A stretch of 51,275 nt of DNA from Desulfobacteraceae bacterium 4572_123 (GTDB lineage: Bacteria; Desulfobacterota; Desulfobacteria; Desulfobacterales; 4572-123): positions 1 through 51,275 of the forward strand of contig NBLJ01000023.1 of assembly GCA_002084545.1 (NCBI GenBank), in the 5' to 3' direction. A model generated the notes under the pieces. That model was given only the letters and a program-made list of their open reading frames with translations. It ran no database searches and had not been told where the DNA came from. The stretch's first letter is position 1. Every line of letters begins with the position of its first letter. Below, one piece after another: positions 7,287 to 16,407 of this stretch. A program made the translations under genes and the position numbers.

Positions 7287-8864
7287 ATGTCGGAAAAATC
7301 AAGATATTTCATGGAAGATGAATCGTCCATGGAGAATTCAGTGAGAAAATTGAAATATTGTATTGACGGGCAGTGGTTTGAGTCTAAAACAACAAAATAT
7401 ATGGATTGTTATAATCCGTCCACCGGCGAGGTGATTGCCAAAGCGCCGCAATGCACGGCCGAAGAAGTGGAATCAGCAATTCGTTCAGCTAAAGAGGCGT
7501 TCCCGGCCTGGGCCGACACTCCGGTCAGCAAAAGGGTTCAGGTTTTGTACCGCATGAAGGCTCTGGTGGATAAGCATCTGGAAGAATTGACCTATCTTTT
7601 GTGCCAGGAGGAAGGTAAAAACTGGCAGGAGAGCATGGGCGACGTGCTGAAGGTCAATGAAGTGGTTGAATTCGCCTGCGGGACGCCCCACCTGATGAAA
7701 GGGGAATCATTGATGAACGCTTCCTCCGGTTATGACACGGTTTTATACAGACACCCCGTTGGTGTTTTTGCCGGTATTCCCCCCTGGAATTTTCCCGCCA
7801 TGATTCCCCACGGATGGATGGCACCGCTTTGTATTGCCACGGGGAATACCATGGTGCTGAAAGCGGCCAGTTTCGTGCCTCAGACGGCCATGCGGCTGCT
7901 CGAGCTCTGGCAGGAGGCCGGATTGCCCAAGGGGGTGCTTAATCTGGTAACCGCAGGCCGCAATGAGGCCGAAATTCTCCTCCGGCATCCTGATATTGCC
8001 GGTGTTTCCTTTGTGGGCTCCACCAAAACCGGTAAACACATCTATGCAACCGCCGCTGCAAACGGCAAGCGCGTACAGGCACTGACCGAAGCAAAAAATC
8101 ATGCACTGGTCTTGCGGGACGCGAAACTTGAGCGAACCGCAAGGGGTATTATCAATGCCTACTGCGGCTGTGCCGGTGCCAGGTGCATGGCCTGTCCGGT
8201 GGTGGTCGTGGAAGATTGTATCGCGGATGAACTGATTGAGCTGTTGAAAAAATTTGTGGCTGAAAGAACTCTGGGTCCTGCCTATGATCCGTTCACCGGT
8301 ATGGGGCCCATTTTGAACGCAGGGCATCTTAAGTTTATCACCGACTGGATCGAAAAGGGAATTGAAGAAGGTGCCGAACTGATCGTGGACGGCCGCAATC
8401 CCAAGGTACCCGGTCATGAAAACGGGTTTTATATGGCACCCACTATTTTCGACCATGTGACACCGGAAATGAGCATCGGCTGGGAGGAAGTGTTTGGACC
8501 GGTACTCTGCATCAAACGGGTGAAAGATTTTGAGGAAGGATTAACGCTGATGAACAGCAGCCGTTTTGCAAACGGTTCCGTGATTTACACCCAGAACGGC
8601 CACTACGCGCGGGAATTTTCCAAACGGTCCGATGCCGGTATGGTGGGCATCAATGTCGGTATCCCCGTACCCCTGGGGATTTTCGGGTTTACCGGTCACA
8701 AGAATTCTTTTTTTGGAGATCTGCATGTGATGGGCAAAGACGGTATCAGTTTCTTTACCGAGTCCAAGTGTGTCACCGCCACATGGTTTCCTGAAGATCA
8801 GGAAGCCGGCGGCATCGTGGATACCTGGGATGGGACAATCTCTTCCATGCCCGATGCCAAATAA
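7287..8864 (+). CDS. mmsA: CoA-acylating (methyl)malonate-semialdehyde dehydrogenase
   Basis: A 525-residue aldehyde dehydrogenase of the methylmalonate-semialdehyde type. It shows the Rossmann FVGSTKTG at about 242-249, the catalytic Cys300 in CGCAGARCMACP, and AKNH (269-272) where ordinary aldehyde dehydrogenases have ELGGK. Loss of that general-base Glu marks the CoA-dependent MMSDH group. The family oxidises and decarboxylates malonate or methylmalonate semialdehyde to acetyl- or propionyl-CoA with NAD. This is the last step of reductive pyrimidine breakdown, and the aminotransferase that would make its substrate is next downstream. The start at 7287 has an AAGGAGG site. An N-terminal extension of about 15 residues precedes the usual domain, so ATG at 7329 is an alternative start. 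Confidence 0.85.
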   Translation: MSEKSRYFMEDESSMENSVRKLKYCIDGQWFESKTTKYMDCYNPSTGEVIAKAPQCTAEEVESAIRSAKEAFPAWADTPVSKRVQVLYRMKALVDKHLEELTYLLCQEEGKNWQESMGDVLKVNEVVEFACGTPHLMKGESLMNASSGYDTVLYRHPVGVFAGIPPWNFPAMIPHGWMAPLCIATGNTMVLKAASFVPQTAMRLLELWQEAGLPKGVLNLVTAGRNEAEILLRHPDIAGVSFVGSTKTGKHIYATAAANGKRVQALTEAKNHALVLRDAKLERTARGIINAYCGCAGARCMACPVVVVEDCIADELIELLKKFVAERTLGPAYDPFTGMGPILNAGHLKFITDWIEKGIEEGAELIVDGRNPKVPGHENGFYMAPTIFDHVTPEMSIGWEEVFGPVLCIKRVKDFEEGLTLMNSSRFANGSVIYTQNGHYAREFSKRSDAGMVGINVGIPVPLGIFGFTGHKNSFFGDLHVMGKDGISFFTESKCVTATWFPEDQEAGGIVDTWDGTISSMPDAK

Positions 8865-8949
8865 TCACGTTGGAAAGAGAGCCAATTTGTGCCTGGGCCG
8901 GACGGAACATACGGTGACATGGCATAACTATTAACACAGGAGAAATGCA

Positions 8950-10302
8950 ATGACAACTCAATTGAAAACACCTGAATTACCGCCCTTTGATCATCAACCC
9001 AAAAAATATACCGGACCTTCTTTTGAAAAAGTGGAAGAAATGCGAAAGCAGTACCTTACACCGGCGCTATTAACATACTACAAAAAACCCATCATGATTG
9101 TTGAAGGGTCGATGCAGTATTTATACGATGAAAAAGGGCGCCGGTACCTTGATGGGTTCGGCGGCATCGTAACCATCAGCGTGGGCCATTGTCATCCTTA
9201 TGTTACTGCAAAAACACGGGAGCAATTCGAAACCCTGCAGCACACCACTACCATATACTATCATCCGACCGTTGCCGAGTACGGCAAGGCACTGGCGGAA
9301 AAACTACCCGGTGATTTGAGCTCGGTTTATTTTGTCAACTCGGGTTCGGAAGCCAATGATCTCGCGATTATGATGAGCCGTCTTTACACGGGAAATTACG
9401 ATATTATTGCCCTCAGAAACGGATATCACGGCGGCAGTTCCTCGACCATGGGCCTTACGGCCCACAGTACATGGAAATTCAATTATCCCCATAATAATGG
9501 TGTCCATCATGCCGTTCTGCCGGATACCTATAGAGGACCCTGGGGCACGGATGATCCCGATGCCGGCGTTAAATATGCCGCAGATGTCAAAGATCTGATT
9601 CAGTTCGGCACCCCCGGCCGGGTCAGTGCTTTTTTTGCGGAAACCATCCAGGGGGTCGGCGGGTCGGTTGTATTGCCGGACGGCTACTTGAAAGCGACTT
9701 ACAAACATGTTCGTGAGGCGGGCGGACTCTGCATCGCGGATGAAGTGCAGACCGGATTTGGCAGAACCGGTGAAAAATACTGGGGCTTTGAGACCCAGGG
9801 AGTTATCCCGGATATTGTTACCATGGCCAAGGGTATTGGAAACGGCGCACCACTGGCCGCCGTGGTAACAAGGCCTGAAATCTCTGAAGCCCTGTCCGAG
9901 CGTATTCACTTTAATACATTCGGGGGCAATCCCGTGTCCTGCGCCATGGGCAAGGCGGTTCTTGAAGTCATTGACAAGGAAAATATTCAACAAAATTGCG
10001 TCGATATCGGGGCCTATTTGATGGAAGGGTATCAAAAACTGAAATCAAAGCATGATATCATCGGAGATGTGCGTGGCAAAGGGTTGATGACGGGTGTGGA
10101 ACTGGTTAAGGATCGACAGACAAAAGAGCCGGCAACCGCTGAATGCTTTCAGGTATTTGAAAGAGCTAAGGAACTGGGGCTGCTGGTTGGGAAAGGCGGT
10201 TTTTTCGGAAGTGTCCTGCGTATCAAGCCGCCCATGTGCATCACCAGACAAGATGTGGATTTTATCATTGAAGTGCTGGATATTGCACTGGGTGAGTTGT
10301 AA
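8950..10302 (+). CDS. Class III aminotransferase, beta-alanine / beta-aminoisobutyrate type (AGXT2-like)
   Basis: A 450-residue PLP enzyme. Fold-type-I landmarks are [11 protein letters not shown] (about 129-139, phosphate binding), [14 protein letters not shown] (about 261-274, Asp264 to the PLP nitrogen), and Lys294 in [11 protein letters not shown] as the Schiff-base lysine. Overall it resembles eukaryotic AGXT2 and bacterial beta-alanine- or 3-amino-2-methylpropanoate-pyruvate transaminases. In this context it would convert beta-alanine or beta-aminoisobutyrate to the semialdehyde used by the upstream dehydrogenase. A GABA or glyoxylate-alanine specificity cannot be excluded from sequence alone. 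The ribosome site is AGGAG. A strong hairpin follows the gene. Confidence 0.85.
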   Translation: MTTQLKTPELPPFDHQPKKYTGPSFEKVEEMRKQYLTPALLTYYKKPIMIVEGSMQYLYDEKGRRYLDGFGGIVTISVGHCHPYVTAKTREQFETLQHTTTIYYHPTVAEYGKALAEKLPGDLSSVYFVNSGSEANDLAIMMSRLYTGNYDIIALRNGYHGGSSSTMGLTAHSTWKFNYPHNNGVHHAVLPDTYRGPWGTDDPDAGVKYAADVKDLIQFGTPGRVSAFFAETIQGVGGSVVLPDGYLKATYKHVREAGGLCIADEVQTGFGRTGEKYWGFETQGVIPDIVTMAKGIGNGAPLAAVVTRPEISEALSERIHFNTFGGNPVSCAMGKAVLEVIDKENIQQNCVDIGAYLMEGYQKLKSKHDIIGDVRGKGLMTGVELVKDRQTKEPATAECFQVFERAKELGLLVGKGGFFGSVLRIKPPMCITRQDVDFIIEVLDIALGEL

Positions 10303-10357
10303 TTTTTTATTTTTTATCGTATGATGATGGATACTGAATAAATCCGGGAAAAACGGC

Positions 10358-10401
10358 GGCTGGGTGACGATAGCCGTAAAACAGGCAATCGTCATCCAGC
10401 C
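10358..10401. terminator. Stem-loop between convergent aminotransferase and bicupin genes
   Basis: GGCTGGGTGACGAT (10358-10371) pairs with ATCGTCATCCAGCC (10388-10401), 13 of 14 pairs plus one wobble, with an inner GCC/GGC extension. It sits between two convergent genes and probably ends both transcripts. The right arm abuts the bicupin stop codon. Confidence 0.7.
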
Positions 10402-10402
10402 A

Positions 10403-11242
10403 TCAATATACTTCCCTATGTTGTGCGCCAAGATAAATATCTTCCACCGGGATCCAGCTCCAGTCTGCATCAGCCGATTCCGTGCCGTATACCCAGATCA
10501 TTTTCATGGGGGCGGGCCCCATTGTCTGCGCTCCGTGAACTTGCTTTTTCCCAACATATGCTGCAACCCCCGGTTCCATTGGAATGACATCATCCCCGCA
10601 AAAAAGAACGCCTCTGCCTCCCAGCCCGATAAACATTTCAGGCTGATCATGATAATGCCTGCTGTAACGTCCTCCCGGAGGGACAATCACGGTTCCGACA
10701 ATCATCTCTTCATGGCCGCCTCTCTGCGCATCAAACAGACTGGTCCACCTGATACCCTTGGGTCCCTTTGAAGGCTCCCAATAATACCATGTTTCAAAAC
10801 TTTCAGCCACTGCCCACCTGGTTTTATCCATGTTGGGACGATCGATTTTGTCGCCGCTGCCCGAATCTACCGGGATGCTTTGGATATTTTGACCATTTTT
10901 TTCGCAGGCATAAATTGAATAATATCGTAATTTTTCCCTGCCCACGGCTTCATAGGCATGGGGCATTCCAGCGGGGAAATAGGTTGCACTGTCAACTTCC
11001 AGTTCAACCCTGCGGCACCCCAGTTGGGCCCAGACTCTGCCGGAGATGATATAATCACTATGGGAGTGTTCATGGCAATGCATGGGAAGCCCTGCACCAG
11101 GTTCCATTTCAGAGTATTCTACAATAAACTCCCTGCATCCTCCAAGTTTGCCGTTCAAAAGAAGTTTTGATTTAACCTCTGAATACAGCTTATCGTCATT
11201 TTTTTTCCAATCCGTTTCCTGGATACAATTATGTTGTTTCAT
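10403..11242 (-). CDS. Bicupin protein of unknown function linked to dihydropyrimidinase
   Basis: A 279-residue protein with two cupin barrels. The N-terminal one (about residues 35-110) has MHCHEHSHSDYIISGRVWAQ, with metal-binding His and Glu candidates. The C-terminal one (about 175-260) has SRHYHDQPEMFIGLGGRGVL and a distal His in KQVHGAQT. There is no signal peptide. I do not recognise a specific enzyme; bicupin (S)-ureidoglycine aminohydrolase is one family that handles related ureido compounds. The gene starts 3 nt after the hydA amber stop and in the same frame, so amber read-through would fuse the two. Its position in the pyrimidine operon suggests a job on a ring-opened or ureido intermediate. 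Confidence 0.75.
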   Translation of the reverse strand: MKQHNCIQETDWKKNDDKLYSEVKSKLLLNGKLGGCREFIVEYSEMEPGAGLPMHCHEHSHSDYIISGRVWAQLGCRRVELEVDSATYFPAGMPHAYEAVGREKLRYYSIYACEKNGQNIQSIPVDSGSGDKIDRPNMDKTRWAVAESFETWYYWEPSKGPKGIRWTSLFDAQRGGHEEMIVGTVIVPPGGRYSRHYHDQPEMFIGLGGRGVLFCGDDVIPMEPGVAAYVGKKQVHGAQTMGPAPMKMIWVYGTESADADWSWIPVEDIYLGAQHREVY

Positions 11243-11245
11243 TGT

Positions 11246-12634
11246 CTACTTTATTAATGGCTCGCGTTTAACAAACTTGCCATAACCTTTTTCTCCGACA
11301 AATTCGACATGATCGTTTTTCCATTTAGAAACTTTTTTTCCACGTACATAAACTTCAACCGGCATGCCTGTGATTTCCATCCCTTCGTAGGGTGTATAAT
11401 CGACGTTCATATGAAGTTTTTCCTGGGTTATTGTAAATTTCAGATCGGGATCAAAAATGACAATATCGGCATCCTTGCCGACACGGATTTCCCCTTTATT
11501 CTTGAGACCAAACATTTTTGCCGTGGTTGTTGATAAAACATCAACCATTTTTTCAAGGCTTATTCTTCCCCTGGCAACTCCTTCAGAGTGCATCAGCATT
11601 AAGAGGGTCTCAATCCCGGGGGCACCATTTGGTATTTTTTTATAATCATCCGTTCCAAACATGTCCTTTTTGCCCTTGAAATCAAAGGGGCAATGATCTG
11701 TTGCAACAACCTGGACATCACCTCTGTTGATACCGTCCCAGAGAGCCTTGTTGCTTTCTTTTGTTCTTAACGGCGGGGACATCACATATTTTGCCCCGTT
11801 AAATTCCGGTTCCTTATACCGTTCTTCATCCAATAGTAAATATTGGGGGCAGGTTTCGGCAAAAACATTGATCCCCTTGTCCCTTGCTTCTTTAACCCGG
11901 GCCAGGGCCTCTTTGGATGAAAGATGAACAATGTAAATCCTGGAATCTGTTATCTCCACCATTTTGATTGCCCTGAATACAGCCTCTTCTTCGGCTATAT
12001 TCGGGCGGCTTTTTGCATGATAGTAAGGAGACAATGTTCCCTTATTTTCAAACTCTTCATTTAAATGATTAATAATATGGACATTTTCAGCATGGACCTG
12101 TACAAGCCCTCCATATTTTTTGGTCTGTTCGAGCAGCTTGATCATGGTTGCATCATCAACCCTGAAATCATAAACCATGAAAATTTTAAAACTGGGTGTT
12201 CCATATTCACGGATAGCAGTTTTAATCTCGTCAATGACTTCCGGTCTCGGATCCATAATGGCCGGGTGAAGGGAATAATCCACGGCGACTTTATCCCTGG
12301 CCCAGGATTTTTTCCTTTCAACAGCTTCGAAAATAGACTCTCCTTTTTGCTGAAGATCAAAATCAACCACGCTGGTCACGCCGCCGCAGGCTGCTGCGAT
12401 CGTACCTGTTTCATAGTCATCCTGGGCAAAAGTTCCCATGAAAGGCATTGCAAGATGCGTATGGGGATCAATGGCACCCGGTAAAACATATTTACCCTTT
12501 GCATCAATAACGGTTTCCGCGGCACAATCAAGATCAGTGCCTATGGATTTTATTTTACCATCTTCAACATATACATCGGCAGTATAACTTCCCGTTGAAG
12601 TGACAACCAAACCATTTTGTATTAAGATGGACAT
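11246..12634 (-). CDS. hydA: Dihydropyrimidinase / D-hydantoinase
   Basis: A 462-residue cyclic amidohydrolase. It has HTHLAMPF (metal ligands His58 and His60), Lys150 in FKIFMVYDF (the carboxylated bridging lysine), VQVHAENVH and VHLSSKEAL (further His ligands), and ATDHCPFDF (catalytic Asp region). It opens dihydrouracil or dihydrothymine to 3-ureidopropionate or 3-ureidoisobutyrate. The ribosome site is AGGAGG. It lies directly downstream of preA and preT, whose product is its substrate, so the assignment to pyrimidine catabolism is strong. The gene ends in UAG, followed after one codon by the in-frame ATG of the bicupin gene. Confidence 0.93.
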   Translation of the reverse strand: MSILIQNGLVVTSTGSYTADVYVEDGKIKSIGTDLDCAAETVIDAKGKYVLPGAIDPHTHLAMPFMGTFAQDDYETGTIAAACGGVTSVVDFDLQQKGESIFEAVERKKSWARDKVAVDYSLHPAIMDPRPEVIDEIKTAIREYGTPSFKIFMVYDFRVDDATMIKLLEQTKKYGGLVQVHAENVHIINHLNEEFENKGTLSPYYHAKSRPNIAEEEAVFRAIKMVEITDSRIYIVHLSSKEALARVKEARDKGINVFAETCPQYLLLDEERYKEPEFNGAKYVMSPPLRTKESNKALWDGINRGDVQVVATDHCPFDFKGKKDMFGTDDYKKIPNGAPGIETLLMLMHSEGVARGRISLEKMVDVLSTTTAKMFGLKNKGEIRVGKDADIVIFDPDLKFTITQEKLHMNVDYTPYEGMEITGMPVEVYVRGKKVSKWKNDHVEFVGEKGYGKFVKREPLIK

Positions 12635-12648
12635 CTTCTCCTCCTTGT

Positions 12649-13941
12649 TTATGATGATATAAATGGTTGATATTTAATTTGGGCTTCCAAAGATGTGTCC
12701 ATTACTTGCGTGTCCCGCCTTTTCCATGTCCTGGGCATCTCCGTAAACGAAATAATGCCGGTAACAGGGCAGATAAAGCTGCATATCATGCAGCTTAAAC
12801 ATTTATCTTCGATTAAAATCGGACGTCTTTTTTCTTCGTCCCAATCCAGTGCGGATCCGCCGGCATCCCTGCAAACGGTATAGCATTGACCGCATCCCAC
12901 ACAATTTTCCAGATCATATTGTGCGCGTCCCTGCCTTTTTAGATCAAATTTATCGGTTGTTTCAAGATTACCAAGTGCCTTGCCGACAAGGTCGGAAACC
13001 CTGGAGATATTTTTTTCAACCATGAAGTCGGTCAAGCCTTCAATTATATCTTCAACAATGCCGTATCCGTAATGAATTATTCCGGTAGTCACCTGTATGG
13101 TTGATGCGCCGAGAAGTATATATTCCAGTGTATCAATCCATGTTTCAATTCCACCGATACCCGACAACGGCAGGGATAGTTCTTCACATTTTGCCATATC
13201 CGAGATAAACCGAAGGCCAATGGGCTTGATTGCCGGCCCAGAGGTCCCGCTGACGGAGCCAAGCCCAAACACATTTGGTTTTGGTGTGAAAGTATCCAGG
13301 TCAATCTGGGAAATACCGCTCACTGTGTTTATGGCTGAAATGGCATCGGCCCCGCCCTGTTTTGCATAAAGGGCCGGTTCGGTCATATCCGTGATATTTG
13401 GGGTCATTTTTGCAATAACCGGTATGGAGACGCATTGTTTTACCGTGGTTGTGAATTTTTCAATAAGATCAAACGCCTTGCCCACATGGTGCCCCGCACC
13501 TTCCACCGACATATGAGGGCATGAAAAATTCAGTTCCAGCATATCCGCGCCGTTATCCTCGGATACTCTGGCAAGATAGGCCCATTCATCATTGGAAAAG
13601 CCCATGATACTGGAGATGAGGACATGATCCGGATATTTCTTTTTCAAATATAAAAAATCCGCCAGATTATCCTTAAGGGGCCTGTCCGAGATCATTTCAA
13701 CGTTTTGAAGTCCCACAAGTTTTTTATTGCCGTAAGCATATCCGTTCATACGGGGTGATGGATGAATAATGGGAGTTGTGTCCGAATTCAAGGTTTTAAA
13801 TACAACACCTCCCCACCCTGCGTCAAAGGATCTGGCTACCATTTCAGCACTGTTTGATACCGGGGAAGAAGAGAGTAAAAATGGATTTTTGAATTTTATT
13901 CCGCAAAAATTAATAGATAAATCAATGTCTTTTCTATTCAT
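12649..13941 (-). CDS. preA: NAD-dependent dihydropyrimidine dehydrogenase, subunit PreA
   Basis: A 430-residue FMN protein. The N-terminal TIM barrel resembles dihydroorotate dehydrogenase and contains LELNFSCPHMS (about residues 163-173), whose Cys corresponds to the catalytic Cys of dihydropyrimidine dehydrogenase. A C-terminal ferredoxin domain has CVGCGQCYTVCRDAG and CLSCMICSFICP, binding two 4Fe-4S clusters. With PreT it interconverts uracil or thymine and the dihydro forms. The preT stop and preA start are 1 nt apart, so they are co-translated, and hydA follows 14 nt downstream. About 25 extra residues follow the last cluster. Confidence 0.93.
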   Translation of the reverse strand: MNRKDIDLSINFCGIKFKNPFLLSSSPVSNSAEMVARSFDAGWGGVVFKTLNSDTTPIIHPSPRMNGYAYGNKKLVGLQNVEMISDRPLKDNLADFLYLKKKYPDHVLISSIMGFSNDEWAYLARVSEDNGADMLELNFSCPHMSVEGAGHHVGKAFDLIEKFTTTVKQCVSIPVIAKMTPNITDMTEPALYAKQGGADAISAINTVSGISQIDLDTFTPKPNVFGLGSVSGTSGPAIKPIGLRFISDMAKCEELSLPLSGIGGIETWIDTLEYILLGASTIQVTTGIIHYGYGIVEDIIEGLTDFMVEKNISRVSDLVGKALGNLETTDKFDLKRQGRAQYDLENCVGCGQCYTVCRDAGGSALDWDEEKRRPILIEDKCLSCMICSFICPVTGIISFTEMPRTWKRRDTQVMDTSLEAQIKYQPFISS

Positions 13942-13942
13942 C

Positions 13943-15247
13943 CTAATCCCTCCTCTGCTTCAAGTAGCTGTCTATGGTGCTTGCGGCTGTTTTTCCATCC
14001 TGAACGGCATTTACAACAAGAGAGGGGCCCCTTACTATGTCTCCCCCTGCAAAGATTGCCTGCTTTGAGGTCCGGCAATTGCTCAGGGACGCTTTAATCA
14101 GTTTTCTGGAATCAACATCAACGCCCGGGTACAGCTTATTTGAATTTTCAAACGCTTTGTTGCCGATAGCTTCTACAACAAGATCAATATCAAGAATCCA
14201 TTCGGAGTCCTTGATCTCAAGAGGAGACCGTCTTTGTGATCCTTGTGCCGGGGCTAATTCCGTACGAATAAGCTTGATACCTGTTACCACACCGTTTACG
14301 TCCGTGACGTAATCCTTTGGCTGGTTGAGTATCATAAAGTGAATATTGTTCTCAAGAGATTCAATTCGTTCATTTTTTTCAGCCGGCATCTGGCAAAACG
14401 ATCTTCTATAAACAAGATAAACATCTTTCGCCCCAAGGGTTACTGCATACCCGGCGCAATCCATGGCAACAGACCCTCCGCCGATAACCGCCACTTTTTT
14501 ATCCTTGATCCATTCTTTTACGATATCCAGACGGCCTGTGTGCGGGCTGGACAGAAACTCCACGGAATTATAGACACCTTCAGGCTTTTTATCAAAAATA
14601 TCGACGGCATCCCAGAGGCCGGTTGCGATAAAAACCGCATTAAAACCTTTGGTGAGAAGATCTTCAGCCTCACCTTCTTCCTTTATGGGATGGTTACATT
14701 CAAATTTAACCCCAAGACTTATTATATCTTCAAGCTCTGCTTTCAAATACTCATTGCTGAATCTATAGGAAGGAACCCCATATCGCAAAACACCTCCGGG
14801 CTCACCCATTTTTTCAAAAATGGTGACGTTATATCCTTTTTTTGCAAGCTCGGCTCCGCAGCTTAAGCCCGCGGGCCCTGCCCCTATTACAGCCACTTTT
14901 TCAAGAGTTGCTTCCGGTTTTTCAAACACCTTAAAACCGATATCACGACCATGCCTGACTAAAAACTCCTGTATTTTTCCAATTTGTATCGGCCGGTCCA
15001 GATGAGAACTTGCACATTCTTTTTCGCATAGTTTAGAGGTAGGACATAAAATGCCGCAGGCACCACCCAGGATATTATTTTCCTTTATGGTGCGAACGGC
15101 GCCTTTTATGTTTTGCATCCTGAATTTTTTGATAAATTTTCCAGGGTCTGTGTTGGCCGGACACCCTTTGGAACAAGGTGCGTCATGACAAAGAAGACAC
15201 CGATCCGCCTCAGCCAAAGCCTGAGTAAAATCATATTTTTGATTCAT
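13943..15247 (-). CDS. preT: Dihydropyrimidine dehydrogenase, subunit PreT
   Basis: A 434-residue GltD/PreT-type flavoprotein. The N-terminal Fe-S domain has CLLCHDAPCSKGCPA and GGACGILCP with LCEKEC (two 4Fe-4S clusters). Then follow an FAD Rossmann motif VIGAGPAGLSCGAELAKKG (about 117-135), a second dinucleotide site VIGGGSVAMDCAGYA for NAD(P), and IFAGGDIVRG near the C-terminus. PreT passes electrons from NADH through FAD and Fe-S to PreA. It is first of the leftward operon preT-preA-hydA-bicupin. It diverges from the nitrilase-type hydrolase at 15465, so the 217-bp gap holds the controls for both arms. The gene ends in TAG. Confidence 0.93.
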   Translation of the reverse strand: MNQKYDFTQALAEADRCLLCHDAPCSKGCPANTDPGKFIKKFRMQNIKGAVRTIKENNILGGACGILCPTSKLCEKECASSHLDRPIQIGKIQEFLVRHGRDIGFKVFEKPEATLEKVAVIGAGPAGLSCGAELAKKGYNVTIFEKMGEPGGVLRYGVPSYRFSNEYLKAELEDIISLGVKFECNHPIKEEGEAEDLLTKGFNAVFIATGLWDAVDIFDKKPEGVYNSVEFLSSPHTGRLDIVKEWIKDKKVAVIGGGSVAMDCAGYAVTLGAKDVYLVYRRSFCQMPAEKNERIESLENNIHFMILNQPKDYVTDVNGVVTGIKLIRTELAPAQGSQRRSPLEIKDSEWILDIDLVVEAIGNKAFENSNKLYPGVDVDSRKLIKASLSNCRTSKQAIFAGGDIVRGPSLVVNAVQDGKTAASTIDSYLKQRRD

Positions 15248-15464
15248 AATAGACTCCTTCCGATGACGATAATTCCGAATTTTTTTAAAAAAATGAGGGT
15301 AATATTTATAACTTTTTTATCCGCAATGGTCAATGCCTTATCTTGCTGAAAATACCAAGACGGATATTGCGATAGTACAAAACTACTTGACTTTAATTTT
15401 TTATTAATAGTATTTTTTAAAAATTATAGAATTATAAAATAAAGACTCCAAAAAGGAGGTTGTC

Positions 15465-16334
15465 GTGTCCAGAATAGTTAAATGCGCCCATATCCAGATG
15501 TCAAACGCTCGGTCAGAAGGCACTGTTGCTCAAATAAAAGAAGCCATGATTGAAAAACATATCCCCATGATCAAAGAGGCCGGAGAAAAGGGTGTAAATA
15601 TTTTATGTCTTCAGGAAATTTTTTATGGCCCGTATTTTTGCTGTGAGCAGGATATTAAATGGTATCAAACTGCTGAAAAAGTACCTGGCCCGACAACGGA
15701 AAGATTAAGCGAATATGCCAAAAAATACAAAATGGTCATGATTATACCTGTTTACGAAATCACCATAGATGGCGTCTATTATAATACAGCTGCCGTGATT
15801 GATGCCAATGGAGACTATCTTGGCAAATTCAGAAAAATTCAAATACCCCATACATGGCCGGGGTTCTGGGAGAAATTTTATTTCAAACCGGGCAATCTCG
15901 GATTTCCCGTATTTGAAACCGAATATGCAAAAATCGGTATTTATATATGTTATGATCGGCACTTTCCGGAATGTGCCCGTATTCTGGCATTGAACGGGGC
16001 CGAAATTCTGTTCAACCCATCTGCGACGACAACAGGGAAGTCTCAATATCTATGGGAGCTTGAACAACCTGCGCAAGCGGTTGCAAACGGTGTTTTTATT
16101 GGTGCAAACAATCGTGTTGGATTGGAAAAGCCATGGGAATTCGGAGAATTTTACGGAACCAGTTATTTTGTCAATCCAAAGGGCGAGTTTCTTGTTAAAG
16201 GAAGCTGTGATAAAGATGAAATAGTAGTTGCTGATCTGGACCTTGAAATGATTCGTGAAGTCAGAGACGGCTGGCAGTTTTTCAGAGACAGAAGACCTGA
16301 AATGTATGAAGATATCTGCAAGCATCTTCCATAA
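15465..16334 (+). CDS. Carbon-nitrogen hydrolase, beta-ureidopropionase-like (nitrilase superfamily)
   Basis: A 289-residue nitrilase-fold amidase with the Glu-Lys-Cys triad: Glu51 in CLQEIFYGP, Lys124 in KFRKIQIPH, and Cys162 in IGIYICYDRHFPEC. It is similar in size and motifs to beta-ureidopropionase and N-carbamoylputrescine amidase. In this locus it most likely hydrolyses 3-ureidopropionate or 3-ureidoisobutyrate to beta-amino acid, CO2 and ammonia. The start is GTG at 15465 with a strong AAGGAGG 5 nt before it. It diverges from preT. A second enzyme able to do this chemistry (M20 family, 18587) lies in the same locus, so the two may divide substrates. Confidence 0.85.
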   Translation: MSRIVKCAHIQMSNARSEGTVAQIKEAMIEKHIPMIKEAGEKGVNILCLQEIFYGPYFCCEQDIKWYQTAEKVPGPTTERLSEYAKKYKMVMIIPVYEITIDGVYYNTAAVIDANGDYLGKFRKIQIPHTWPGFWEKFYFKPGNLGFPVFETEYAKIGIYICYDRHFPECARILALNGAEILFNPSATTTGKSQYLWELEQPAQAVANGVFIGANNRVGLEKPWEFGEFYGTSYFVNPKGEFLVKGSCDKDEIVVADLDLEMIREVRDGWQFFRDRRPEMYEDICKHLP

Positions 16335-16407
16335 ACCAAGGGCATCCTCTGAGGTCATCTGCTAAGAAGGAGTAAAGATAAATTCATAATTTAAAAGAGG
16401 AGATTGT

